A stretch of DNA of 64,000 nucleotides, taken from assembly GCF_048544455.1 (NCBI RefSeq), contig NC_133534.1, forward strand, positions 92,210,137 to 92,274,136. The letters are read 5' to 3'. The stretch is from Silene latifolia. Taxonomy: Eukaryota > Streptophyta > Magnoliopsida > Caryophyllales > Caryophyllaceae. This document shows, piece after piece, positions 24,242 to 35,875 of the stretch (positions within the stretch are counted from its first letter, which is position 1; each line of letters starts with the position of its first letter). A program made the position numbers and the translations under genes. Under the pieces are notes generated by a model. The model was not told where the DNA came from. It was given only the letters and a program-made list of their open reading frames with translations, and made no database searches.

Positions 24242-27200
24242 TTACGTCCCCGTAACCATACATACCTGATCAAAAAGGAAAGGGTAACGCTCTTTCATGA
24301 TATCCTCTGCCTCCCATGTAGCTTCCTCAGTCTCGTGGTTAGACCACAGGATCTTAAGCAAAACTGTCTCACCACTCCTGGTCTTTCTAACCTTTCGGTC
24401 TAGGATCTGCTTAGGCACCTCAAGATATGATAAAGACTCATCAGACTCTAAGCTCTCGCCTCCAACACATGTGACGGGTCACTCACATACTTCCGCAGCT
24501 GCGATACATGAAACACATTATGCACTCTCTCTAACGCAGCTGGTAATGCCAGACGATAAGCAACTTCCCCAACTCGCTCTAAGATCTCATAAGGCCCTAT
24601 AAACTTCTGACTTAACTTGCCTTTCTTTCCAAATCTCATAACTCCACGCATCGGAGACACTTTCAGAAGAACCTTGTCCCCAACCTGAAACTCTATGTCC
24701 CGACGATGTAGATCTGCATAACTCTTTTGTCGATCCTGGGCTGCTCTCATCCGTTCCCTGATCATCTTAATCTGTTCCACCATCTCATGCACCATCTCTG
24801 GTCCTAAAACCATTGCCTCAAAGACTATCGTCCCAACAGATTGGACTCCTACACCTCCTCCCATACAAAGCCTCAAACGGTGCCATACCAATACCGGTGT
24901 GATAGCTGTTGTTGTAAGAAAACTCTATCAAGTCCAACCTCTCGCTCCCGGCCTACCACCAAAATCCATCACACAAGCTCGCAACATATCCTCAACAGTC
25001 TTGATTGTTCTCTCGGTCGCCCATCCGTCGCGGGATGAAATGTCGTACTCATCTTCAAAGCTGTTCCCAACGATTCCCGCAACTCCTTCAAAAACCTCGA
25101 TATAAACCTCGCATCTCTGTCGGACACTATGTCCTTAGGGACTCCATGTAACTTAAGCACGTTCTTTCGATAGGCCATAGCCAATTGTGCCTTAGTCCAT
25201 GTATCTTTCATTGGAACAAAGTGAGTGACTTGGTCGACGATCCACTATCACCCAAATCATGTTGTTACCTTGTTGACTCTTTGGCAAACCCACAATGAAA
25301 TCCATGGAAATGGATTCCCACTTCCACTCAGGCACCTCTAAAGACCGAATCTTACCTTGTGGTCGTCATTGTTCCCCTTTAACTCTCTGGCATGTCAAAC
25401 AACGGACACAAACTCAATTGTCTCTTTCTTCATCCAGGCCACCAAAACGTTTTCTTCAAATCTTTGTATAGCTTGTCTCCACCTGGATGAACTGAATATG
25501 GTGTGCAATGCGCTTCTGTCATGATCGTCTTTTTCAACTCCTCATCGTTAGGAACACACCACCTACCATCAAACCTCAAGCTACCATCTGTATGAATGGA
25601 AAACGGGACTCTGTCCCTTTCTCTACTCCACTCTCCACTCCACTATCTTAGGATCCAAAGCCCGCTTATCCCGAATATCATCATAAAACTCCATATGTAT
25701 TGTCATATCACCCACGGCATCTCCTTTCTGCATCATATGTATCCCAAAGCTCGCTACCTCATCCTCGGCCTCATCAACGATAGAGTGTACACGAGAATGT
25801 ACACTCTTTCTACTCAAAGCATCAGCAACAACATTGGCTTTTCCTTCATGGTAGATGATTTCCATGTCATAATCGCCAATCAACTCCATCCACCTCCTCT
25901 GTCTCATGTTCAACTCCTTCTGCGTGAAGATATACTTAAGACTCTTGTGGTCAGAAAATACCTTAAAGATTGCTCCATAAAGGTAATGCCTCCAAATCTT
26001 GAGAGCAAACACCACTGCACCCAACTCCAGATCATGAGTAGGGTAGTTCTCCTCATAAGGCTTCAACTGCCTAGAAGCATAGGCAATCACTTTACCATTT
26101 CGCATCAACACACATCCCAACCCATTCTTCGAGGCATCTGTATAAACCTCGAAATTCTCGCTCCCTTCAGACAATGCGAGGACAGAGCGTGGTCAAACGC
26201 TCCTTTAATGTTTGGAACGCCGTCTCACAACTCTCATCCCAACGAAACTTGTTCTCTTTCCTCATCAACGCTGTCATCGGTCTTGCTATCTTGGAGAAAT
26301 CTTTCACGAACCGTCTGTAGTATCCAGCTAAACCCAAGAAACTTCTCACCTCAAGAACATTCTTCGGTGCTTCCCACTTTTCACCGCCTCAATCTTCGCC
26401 AGGATCCTGACTACCCCATCTTTAGAGATTACATGACCCTTAAAAGCAACTTTCTCTAACAAGAACTCACACTTGGACAGCTTAGCATACAACTCATGAT
26501 CCCTCAAAGTCCGCAACACGATTCTCGATGCTCCTCATGCTCCTCCTTAGTCTTAGAGTAGACTAAGATGTCATCGATAAACACTACTACAAACTGATCC
26601 AAGAACTGTCTGAAGATTCTATTCATCAAATCCATAAACACTGCCGGCGCATTAGACAACCCAAACGGCATCACCACATACTCATAATGGCCATACTCGA
26701 CGTGAAAATTTGTCTTCGGTATGGCCACATCTCTAATCTTCACCGATGGTACCCCGACCTCAAATCAATCTTAGAAAAGACCGTTGCACCGCTCAACTGA
26801 TCAAACAGGTCATCTATCCTTGGCAAAGGATACTTGTTCTTTATCGTCACACGGTTCGGCTCCGTGCATGACCTCAAACTCCCATCTTTCTTCTTCACGA
26901 AAAGAACTGGTGCTCCCCAAGGCGATACACTTGGTCTAATGTATCCCTTCTCTATCAAATCATCCAACTGCTTCCTAAGCTCCTCCATCTCCTTAGGACC
27001 CATACGGTACGGTGCCTTAGAGATTGGCCCCGTCCCTGGCTTCAACTCAACGGTGAAATCTATCTCCCTCTTCGGTGGCAACCCCGGAATCTCCTCCGGA
27101 AGACATCTCGCAAACTCTCCCACCACTGGTATCTCATCAACTGTCGGACTCTCTATCCGGTCATCTCTCACATGGCACAAGATCAGAGGACATCCCTTCC

Positions 27201-28810
27201 TCAGATAAGACTTCAAGGTAACAGCTGCAATCAACTTAACCTTGGGTTTGACTAGAAACCCACGGTAAGACACACTAACACCCTTAGGACCTCTTAGGGA
27301 CACTTTCTTTTGATGACAGTCTATTTTAGCTTTATACTTTCCTAACCAATCCATCCCAACTATCATCTCAAAACCATTAAAAGGAAACTCTAGCAAGTCT
27401 ACAGGGAAATCGACTTGCCCAACTATCAAAGATACATCTCTAAACAACCTCCCACACGATACAGACTCACCCGAAGGTATGAAAACTTGCTCCCTAACAG
27501 ACTCATATACTCTCAAACCCAACTGTTTTACATGACTCGAAGACACAAACGACTGAGAAGCCCCCGAATCAAACAAAACAAAGGTAGGAATACCATTAAC
27601 AAGGAATGTACCGGTGATAACATGCGCATCTTCCTCAGCTGCTTTCTTCTCCATCATGAATAACTTGCCACTGGTCTTCTGCCCACCTCCCTGGACAGTA
27701 CTGGCTGATGCGGTCGGCTTAGCACCCGACCCTTGATTGTTGTTGTTGTTGTTCATCGGTGTCTTCTGATAAGAATTACCGCCGTTGCGGTTGCCTCCAC
27801 TCTGGTAGCTCTGACCTCCCCGGTTTGGCCATGATCCAGCTGGTCTGTTGCTCGCAAAGCTCTGTGCAGGTCTCTGAACAGATCCCGGTGCACTCGTGCA
27901 CTCATGTCTCTTGTGGCCTACGCCACCACAACCAAAGCAGGTCACTCCCCAACTATTGCTCACACTCCCACGGCCTCCCCAAAGGAAGTTCCAGCACTAA
28001 ACCCAGACCCAGAAGAAAATCCCTTAGATTGATTGTGGTTGCCTTTCTTGAAATTAGATTGGCCACCACCCTCACTCTCAGACTTCCTCTTCTCTCCACC
28101 TGACCTCTCCTGAGCCATCTCCACTAGTCTCTCAGCTCTCCCAGCCCTCTCATACGCTTCCTTTACATCAGTAAGGACTCCCACGGGTAACTTATCCATA
28201 ATTTTCGTGGTTAGCCCTCTCTCAAACCTCAAAGCCAGATTCTCCTCACTCAAACCCATATCCTCAAAGATATCTAGATTTCTCATTGAACGCTGTAGTA
28301 CTCAGCCCACAGACATCTCAAGCAGTCATCTTAAACTTGTCGAACTCCTCTCTCAACTTACTCCTCACATGTTCTGGTACGAACTCCTTCCTCACAGCCC
28401 TACGAAACTCCTCCCAAGGTATAGCAGGTAACCCTTGGTTGGTATATATCTCCTTGGCACTCACTTTCACTGAATCCCACCACTTGCCAGCTGCCTCCCT
28501 CAGATAAAATGCAGCCTGATCCACTCTCATCTCATCAGGACAGCGAACTAAATCTAGTATGTTCTCCATCTCCCTCAGCCAACTATCAAGAAGGTTAGGC
28601 TCCTCAACTCCCTTGTACTCCTTCGGGTTAAACCTCGCAATATAGAGGCTGACTTTAGCATGGTCAACCTCCTTCTCCTTACTCTTATCCTTGTCCTCAT
28701 TCACTCTCTTCAAGGTCAAGAAGAGCATCCTGGTGCTCTAACATCTTAACGATGTCATCCGTGGTCATAAGCTCAGCTCTCGCGTACAAAGCATTTCTTT
28801 TGGGCGGCAT
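24242..28810 (-). pseudogene. C2 gag-pol pseudogene with chromodomain
   Basis: Start ATG at 28810 (PPKRNALYARAE region). Gag includes IARFNPKEYKG, WEEFRRAVRKEFVPEHVRSK and an intact knuckle [14 protein letters not shown] near 27940. Protease has [14 protein letters not shown] near 27590-27550, so its active site is preserved. RT shows [20 protein letters not shown] and DLRSGYH, then after a frame change [15 protein letters not shown] and [11 protein letters not shown] near 26590-26560; part of the CIDYREL segment is deleted near 26860. RNase H ([36 protein letters not shown]) occupies about 26150-25800, integrase ([25 protein letters not shown]) about 25500-24900, and a chromodomain (SGETVLLKILWSNHETEEAT) about 24400-24242. 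At least eight frame changes make it non-functional. Confidence 0.93.
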
Positions 28811-29604
28811 CTTGAAACTATACATATATAAGAAAGGGGTAGATATGAACATACGTACTAAACTTCAAAACACGAAAACACGCTGCCCAGAACCTACTCG
28901 ATCGAGTATCCAAACCCACTCGATCGAGTAACGAGCTACTCGATCGAGTGCCCCCATGTACTCGATCGAGTACCCAAACTCCAGAACCAAACAGACCTTC
29001 GATCTCCAACCTACTCGATCGAGTATCTAGGCTACTCGATCGAGTGACCCCTACTCGATCGAGTACCCCTAGTTACTCGATCGAGTGCCCCAAAACTCGA
29101 TTCGGACTCAAAATCGCAAAAACCCACCCGATCGAGTCGGTCTCACTCGATCGAGTATCACTATTACGTAAGAGCTACCCGCATATTACGTCATCTGCTA
29201 ACATGCTCACCTTATAAAATCACATGATATCATAATAAATATGCTACGCATCTACTCTACTATCAACAAGATCAATTCATCATGCCATTAAAGCCACATT
29301 GTAAACATCCAACATGTTATTCCAACATCAAGTCTACACATATATTACTTTTCTTTCACATTCTCAACTTCTCCTTCAACATCCAACAATCACACACTTC
29401 ATCACATTGTTAACAAGTTAACCAAGCACACATATACTCGACAAACACTTTCCCCCGTGACCGGTTCAAAGTTGTAGGGCGACCCCCGCGACTTTAGGAC
29501 GTCTCCCAAGCCTTTGCACTAGCTCCTACAACTTTTACCCCGGGTTCATTTTAATTGACACCCTATGTTCATTAAGTTTATTGGTTACAGGTTTCAGGAT
29601 CGTC
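28811..29604 (-). other. C2 leader with ACTCGATCGAGT array
   Basis: This is the untranslated region between PBS and gag. It holds about ten ACTCGATCGAGT boxes at 28896-29155. A CTTATATATG stretch on the - strand (about 28833-28823) lies 13-23 bp before the gag ATG. The part from 29160 to 29600 is AT-rich and shows nothing recognisable. The box array then TATA-like order could mark an internal promoter, though this is unproven. Confidence 0.6.
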
Positions 29605-29616
29605 GCTCTGATACCA
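29605..29616 (-). promoter_or_regulatory. C2 primer-binding site, initiator tRNA-Met type
   Basis: On the - strand TGGTATCAGAGC, two bases inside the LTR end, the classical PBS complementary to plant initiator tRNA-Met. Confidence 0.95.
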
Positions 29617-29618
29617 TT

Positions 29619-30953
29619 TGTAACACCCCCATACTCCAAGTGCCTTACAAGGACCACTCAGGTATGAAGACATCACCATCTCGGTCGCCCGAGGTATGAT
29701 AATCAAATAGACAAAACAGAAACAACATTTATTATAAGTAGTTTAATGAATGACTACAATCCTCGAAACCAAACTGAAAGTACAATACATTATTCCAAAC
29801 TATCTGTTCTCAACTGAAATGTAAATAAATGCTAAACTACAGCGGAAGACTCTATCGTCATGTCGTGGCCATCCCAGCTATCCCAGTACTCATCTCTATA
29901 CCTGTTCAATATCTGCTCACCATCCCCGAATGGATCACCGTAGGTTTACAAAACAACACCGGGGTCAGTACTAATCACACAATCAATATAGATAACAGTA
30001 ATAAGATAAGCAGACAGCTGAACTGTCACATACACACACACACCAACTCCCATCATCTCAATATCGACATTGTCCATTTGGACCCCCACGCCGATGGGGG
30101 ACCGAGCCATTCCCACCTAAGCCCCGCTCATCGTACGAGCGATAACCCTGTCCATTAATGTGCACATCCCCTTCCGTGGCGGGTTCCACGAAGGGCGAAA
30201 CTAGGGCGTGAAGTCACTCCCGCAAGTGACCCCACTCAGCCGAGAACGCATCTCGAGAGCCATAGACAACCAAACACAATCACAATCACAATCACAATCA
30301 TCATATCAAACAACTAACTACAGCACATCACCAATATCCCATTATGGGACTAATACTGAGTAGGAAATCCTACCTGGAAAGCACAACACGCAGACGGTAT
30401 CTACAGCTGTATCAAAACGGCTCCTCTACGAATTCTCCTCCTATCATACAGCACATAAAGACTACACATCACAAACTACACACCAAAACCCCCAATTCCT
30501 AAATTAGGGTTTCACCAAACTTAACAAAACATTATAAAAACTATGTTAAAAGCTTACCCTCGACGCAAGGAATCCAACGACACGAACTATGATACGAACT
30601 GACCGTCTGAACTCCGGGAATTGTCAAGAATGCGATTAGGAAGAAGAACTAGTTGCTTTCTCTCTTAAAGAGGTTTTAGGTTTTGGTAAAAGTGTTTTAA
30701 AACAATGACGATTATGTTTAAATACCTTAATCGCATAATTAACAAAACCCGCGAAAAACTCCCGGTAAACCGGACACTCGATCGAGTACCCAAGGTACTC
30801 GATCGAGTACCCCCTTACTCGATCGAGTACCCCAGCTACTCGATCGAGTACCCAACAGGTCAGAAACTATTTTATTTCGCAACTTGCCCTTACTCGACAG
30901 AGTAAGGGCTACTCGATAGAGTACCCCAAGACATATAAATACGGAGTATTACA
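29619..30953 (-). repeat. C2 5' LTR
   Basis: 1335 bp, near-identical to 22678-24020. It starts (on the - strand) TGTAATACTCC and ends GTGTTACA. The box array and TATTTAAA element are at about 30717-30922. Confidence 0.95.
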
Positions 30954-31464
30954 CTTGGAGCCAATGATCATTGAAGAGGATATGATAGACCTTCTTCAAA
31001 AGGCCAAAGTTTCCTACAAGAGCTATTTGGTGAAAAAGCTCAAAGAGAAAATTGCTCGTGAGGCTACTTGTGAAGATTTGGCACCCACAATCTCAACTCC
31101 TATGGTATCCAATCATCAAAGTTATGAAAATTCTCCTTCTACCTTGGAAGGATTGAAAAATCGAAATGCTATCATCATCACCAAAATTGAAGAAGAAGTT
31201 GGTAAGTGGAAGTCCATGGATGGAAATGAACCACACTTCATGCTTAGTGTTGGCAAGAATCATGGGTTTACCTATTCGAAGCATCGGGAAAGCTCTAACG
31301 CTAAGGAGAAGGCAAGGAAAAGAACATTCTACAAGCCTCCTTGGCCAAATTTCATATTCAAATTGAGCAACCCATACTTGTGCTTATTTGGAGCTTGTTC
31401 ACAAGCTTTTGATCTTTTATTAAGAGCTTTGGGCTCTATGGATAAGAATTTAAAATTGAACTAG
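30954..31464 (+). pseudogene. A3 accessory ORF, second part
   Basis: After the second CTTGG copy the frame interrupted at 22677 continues (EPMIIEEDMIDLLQKAKVSY) and runs open to a stop at 31464. It is charged and Lys/Glu-rich, with a cluster of aromatic residues near the end (YKPPWPNFIFKL). I recognise no known domain. The open length supports genuine coding before C2 inserted. Together the two parts would make a protein of roughly 440 residues. Confidence 0.55.
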
Positions 31465-31700
31465 TTTAGTGGAGTCCTATCTCAAACCACCATTTGTAAG
31501 ATATTTCTTGGACCCCTTTACTTTGTATAATATTGTACATTTCCAATTGCATTTAATTTCTTGCATGAGAGAGAAGAGAGAGAGAGTCATCTTACATGTT
31601 TCATGAGCAAATTTCAGAAAAAGAAAAGGAAAAAGAGAAAATCAGTGAAAAGGGGTGTGTCATTTCACGAAAGAAGAAAGAAGAAGAAGGAAATAAGCAG
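31465..31700 (+). other. A3 spacer between accessory ORF and box array
   Basis: It holds AT-rich then purine-rich DNA (about 31563-31690, mostly A and G). I see no gene or repeat. Confidence 0.5.
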
Positions 31701-32135
31701 AGACGCCCGGATTCGAACAAATCCGCCCGTCCAGGGCCCACGGGAAAGAAAAAGATGAAGCTGAAGAAGAATCCGTGCGGATTCAAGCGAATCCGCCCGT
31801 CCTGAACAATACGTCCGTCTTCTTCACGGAACGCCCGTCCCGTGTGTCATCCAGAAGCAAGATTTTGAACTGTGTCAAAATTCGTGCGGATTGTTTACAA
31901 TCCGCCCGTCCCGATCAAGCCGCGCGTCCTAAGCACAATCCGCCCGTCTTTCCCCGCTTCTCAGCCAACGAAATTCTCTGTCCTAGAATCCGAGCGGATT
32001 CTTGCAAAGACGCCCGTCTTCTTTCTCGACAATCCGCCTGTCCCGACTTAAATCCGCTCGGATTGTCCTGTTCCTGCAGATAAAACGGGTCCGACCCAAC
32101 CTTATCCGTTCGGATTCCCTACTCCTTCTATATAA
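31701..32135 (+). promoter_or_regulatory. A3 internal CG-NN-CG array and TATA box ahead of ORF-1
   Basis: About fifteen boxes (for example AATCCGTGCGGATT, AAGACGCCCGTCTT, AATCCGCTCGGATT) fill 31701-32116. TATATAATCACCCC begins at 32129, 97 bp before the ORF-1 ATG at 32226. The unit copies the layout of the LTR promoter, so a separate promoter for ORF-1 is plausible. No transcript evidence is available here. Confidence 0.55.
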
Positions 32136-32225
32136 TCACCCCCTTTCTCCCTCATTTCCTCACCTTACCAAACCTTAAAAACACTCATCTCAATCCTCAA
32201 AAACACCCCCATAACCAACATTCAA

Positions 32226-33797
32226 ATGGCACCATTGACAAACACCAAGGGAAAGGCCAAGAAATTTGTTGAATCATTCGGGAAGAAGCGCAAGGGATCA
32301 ACCCCTTCAACACCGCGAGAGGTAGTACTACCAAGGAGCACCCAACCCTTAATGAGGGGAGGCATTGAACAACTCAACCGCTTTCAAGAGGTGCTCTTTC
32401 AATCCGACGACCACCGCCAAAAATTTGTCGAGCTACTAGGTAAGATGTACGAACCTACTCAATTTGTAGACACTAGGGTGTTGGAAATCCTTAAAATAAG
32501 GTACCCTACCGAGATGTTCTTTAATGGCCTTGGCATTGGGAAACTTTTCCATGCCCATGAAGAGACTTACCTTAGTCTCACCCTTGAATTCTTGAGTAGC
32601 CTTCGCATTATGGCGGATACCCACAACAATGTGGGCATGGAGTTTAGGTTATGCAACCTAGACCATGTTCTTTCTCTTGAGGAATTTGCCTATATTTTCG
32701 GTCTTGAAGTACCCACCGACTACACCGAAAAGCCCGATAATTTTGGTGTGGACTTCCTTTGGAAGGCTATCTTCGGGAGGGACTTTACCCATATAAAGCG
32801 TTGCTATACCTTTGGCATCCAACATCCGGTGATTCGATTCACCGAACGCTTTGTAGCCGGTTGCATCAATGGGAGGTACGAGCAAGATAGGTGTACTCTC
32901 ATCGACTTAACTTTCCTTGAGTCCTATTTGAATGTTCGAGCGGTGAGGCGTTATAACTTTAATACGCCACTTGAGATACTTACTAGGTTCCATGATTTTT
33001 CTCAAGGGACCACCCAACTCAAAACCTTCATGATGGGAGGTCTAATTACCCTTTTGGCTCACCACCTTTGTCCCGGGTTCAATACCCGAGGAACCTATAC
33101 TCCTCTTGAGGGGAGGACTTTGATTGATGAGCACACCATCTTCCACAGTCACTGATGGTGTAACTACACTCGAGATGGGAGTGTGGAGTGGCACACCAAG
33201 GGATGCACTTCAATGATCCTTGAGGGATGGAAGATACCGGGCATTGACCCAAGATTGAGTCAATACTCTCCTCCACCAAGCTACCTCCTTGAAATCCAAA
33301 TTATTGATAATCCCCCTCAAAGGGAAGAGCCACACCGTCAACCACCTCGTGGAGGGCCGGGAATACCTATTCACCCACCTTCCTACGTACCCATCCCGCC
33401 ATACCCTACTCCTTATACCGAATTCCAACCGGAAATCCCCAACACCCCGAGTAATAATGATTTGATGGCACTCATGAATAGAGTGGACCTTGGGGTGCAT
33501 AAAGGAAGGGAAGACAACTACTTGGCCCTCTACCCCCAATACTATAACATGGCTCAACAAGGGTATATTGACCCCGATGGTCCTAAACCCTCTTGTGCAC
33601 AACCGGAGCTCTTGTTCCCAAATTATGGGGACCAAGCTTGGGGTCGAGGAGACGGAGGGCATTCTAGCCAAGGTGGAGGGTACTCGGGTCAAGGAGGAGG
33701 ATTTTACCAAGGAGGATATTGGGGCCAAGCACCCGGATTTGATCAAGCCGGAAGCTCTCATGGTTATGGCTATGATCAAAATGAGGATGACGAGTGA
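32226..33797 (+). pseudogene. A3 Athila ORF-1-type protein
   Basis: ATG 32226 begins a Lys-rich N-terminus (KGKAKKFVESFGKKRKG). The conserved core has FVELLGKMYEPTQFVDTRVL, LSLTLEFLSSLRIM, FRLCNLDHVLSLEEFAYIFGL, DFLWKAIFGRDF and TTQLKTFMMGGLITLLAHH. A TGA at 33153-33155 interrupts an otherwise open frame of about 523 codons. After the stop comes a Pro-rich segment (33300-33440), then RVDLGVHKGREDNYLALYPQ, and finally a Gly/Tyr/Gln-rich tail (33650-33790). A4 has the same protein with an acidic tail instead. The tail resembles low-complexity RNA-binding tails in composition only. Function of the ATHILA ORF-1 family is unknown; an env-like role has been proposed from its position. Confidence 0.8.
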
Positions 33798-35875
33798 AAG
33801 AGGCCTACTTCACCACTTCCATTTGTATGATACCCATCTCTCCCTCTCTCTCTTTGTATTTACATTGCATTTAGTGTAGCTTTTGCATGCATTTGTATTA
33901 TATTTCATATTGCATTTACATTAGTTAGTTCATGTAGTATAGTTTGCATTGTAATATATCTCACACGATTCATATAGATAGTTTCATATAGATTAGAATT
34001 CATGCATAGTCACTAATGACCAATCCTATTCTTTTCTACACTAGAGATAGTGTTTAAATCGGTTTGGGGAGGTTTGATCATAAGTGACCATAGTATAAAT
34101 CATGCATCATATAGTATAGTTTAGATTGCATTCATTTGTTATATATGTCATATAGAATTGCATTTAGTTAGAGCATGCATTCATTCATATCATATCATTG
34201 CATTTGTACTTTATTCCAAAAAATTCAAAAATCCAAAAAACATGTACTTTCTTTTTTTATTCCTACTCCTACATGTACATTGAGGACAATGTCCAAAATA
34301 AAGTGGGGGATGGGAATTTATATTCCAAAAATGCATAAAAATTGAAAAATTTCGAAAAATCACAAAAATATGTCTTTTAATTTCATAAAAACAAAAACCA
34401 TAAAAATTTGAAAAATTGAAAAATCCAAAAACATGTTCATTTCCTTTGTAGTGTAGTCTTGTATTTATTATTGTATATATTGTGTTTGTTCATCGTTGTT
34501 CACATTGATTGACTACGCCACATCCGAGACATGAGGATATTGAAGACGGCATGGTATGATCTTTCCAATCTCCTTTTTCCTCTTTATGTTAATGACTATG
34601 TGGCTTTATTTTGATTGATGTGGTAAAAACAATGTGAACTTAGGACTTGCATTTAGTGTACATGTCATATTAGTTGGTAGAATCACATGCATTAGGATGT
34701 ATATATGCTAGTTGCATCATGGCATGTAGTTGCATGTTAGAAAAATTTTGTGAAACCGTCTACTTGGGAAGCTTGACTAGTGTATATAGGCCCTAGTAGA
34801 TGCTTTTTCTTCTTAAGACTTTGCTTGTTAGAATACTTGTAAAACACCCTAGGATGTGTCATGTTAGTATCCTTTGACCCATGGTTTAAGGCCTAGTCAA
34901 GAGTACCTTGTGGTGTGATAACTCCTTGGCTACCGTTTATTCTAAGGTGACCCTTGAAACCATGCATCCATCATCCATGTTCTACCACACATTTTGTCAT
35001 CAAAGGGAATGGGCACAAAAAGAAATCAATTTGAGTTCAATGAAATGAAAAGTGAAAGAAAGTTTGCAAAATGCATCAAAAGAAGAGAGGAGAAAAAATA
35101 GACTCCTAAAGCTTCAAAAATAAGGCACCCTCCCTACATATGGGGTGACTTTGAAAATGTTCAAAAGAAAATGCAAAAAGTTGAAAGTTGTCAAGTGTTG
35201 AAAAGCCAAAAATGAAAAGAAATGGCAAAAGAAAGTGTTCTCAAATGTTATATGCCACAAGAAATTGGGGGGAAAAACAACAACAAAAGCAAACTCCCAA
35301 AGTGAAACTCAAATTTCTATTGATCCCTTTATCCATCGTATCCATTTTTGTGCATGGTAGAGAGGGGACGACCCTTCTTCTTGTCTAGGCAGGAGGGGGA
35401 ATTCCGCGATCCTCCAGTGTTTCTAACACCATAGGGAGTCTATTCTTGACAAAAGCATTTAACGATTGAGGACAAAGGTACCCTAGCTTGACACAACTTG
35501 GAGGTCATTTATTGGTATCCTTCTAGGCTTAGTAGTTTGAAGAAATTGCATCTATGAAGGAGTGTGTACCCTTGAATTGCTTCCCTTGTAGATAATTTCC
35601 GCCACTTAGATGAGGAGAGTGGCTATTCTTTTGTAGATGCATCCATTACTTGATTTTGTTTGCTTTAATGTTTGGATGTATCGCCATTTTGGCAAGACCC
35701 ACCTTGCCTTGCAAGAAGGCATCCTACCTCATGGTTGTCTTGTTGTGAGTTAAAGGGGCGGAGTGAGACCCGCTAATTGTCTCATATCGGCTATATTAGT
35801 AGGCTAGTTTAAATAAAGGTCTAGTTTTTGTCACCTCTTTACTCGGGACGGGTAAAGGTTCGGTTTGGGGATATT
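33798..35875 (+). other. A3 3' spacer, nearly identical to the A4 spacer
   Basis: This is non-coding. An internal polypurine-like GGTTTGGGGAGGTTTGAT starts at 34061, and A-rich DNA with repeated AAAAATTGAAAAA-like words is at about 34330-34430. From about 34390 to the LTR it matches A4 47330-48806 at roughly 95 percent by eye, far above the similarity of the LTRs or ORF-1 genes. I find no long open frame. Confidence 0.8.
35862..35875 (+). promoter_or_regulatory. A3 3' polypurine tract
   Basis: GGTTTGGGGATATT directly precedes the LTR start TGATGTGA. Confidence 0.75.

Larger units (their letters stand above)
22678..30953 (-). mobile_element. Complete chromovirus C2 (Ty3/gypsy, Tekay/Del-like)
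   Basis: It is 8276 bp with LTRs at 30953-29619 (5') and 24020-22678 (3'), LTR ends TGTAA...TTACA, an exact initiator-tRNA-Met PBS, a polypurine tract at about 24033-24024 and CTTGG duplications at 22673-22677 and 30954-30958. Internal order is gag, protease, RT, RNase H, integrase and chromodomain. It is inserted antisense in the accessory ORF of A3 and is therefore younger than A3. The chromodomain and Met primer fit the Tekay/Del group, but clade assignment is from memory of family features. Confidence 0.95.

Noticed and set aside
25596-26459. A 287-codon open frame on the + strand
   Set aside because: It is the antisense of C2 RNase H and RT, whose motifs are clear on the - strand; the + strand product has no recognisable feature.
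28896-29155. CRISPR-like appearance of regularly spaced ACTCGATCGAGT repeats
   Set aside because: Repeats are only 12 bp, spacing is irregular, and the location is a retrotransposon leader in a plant genome without cas genes.
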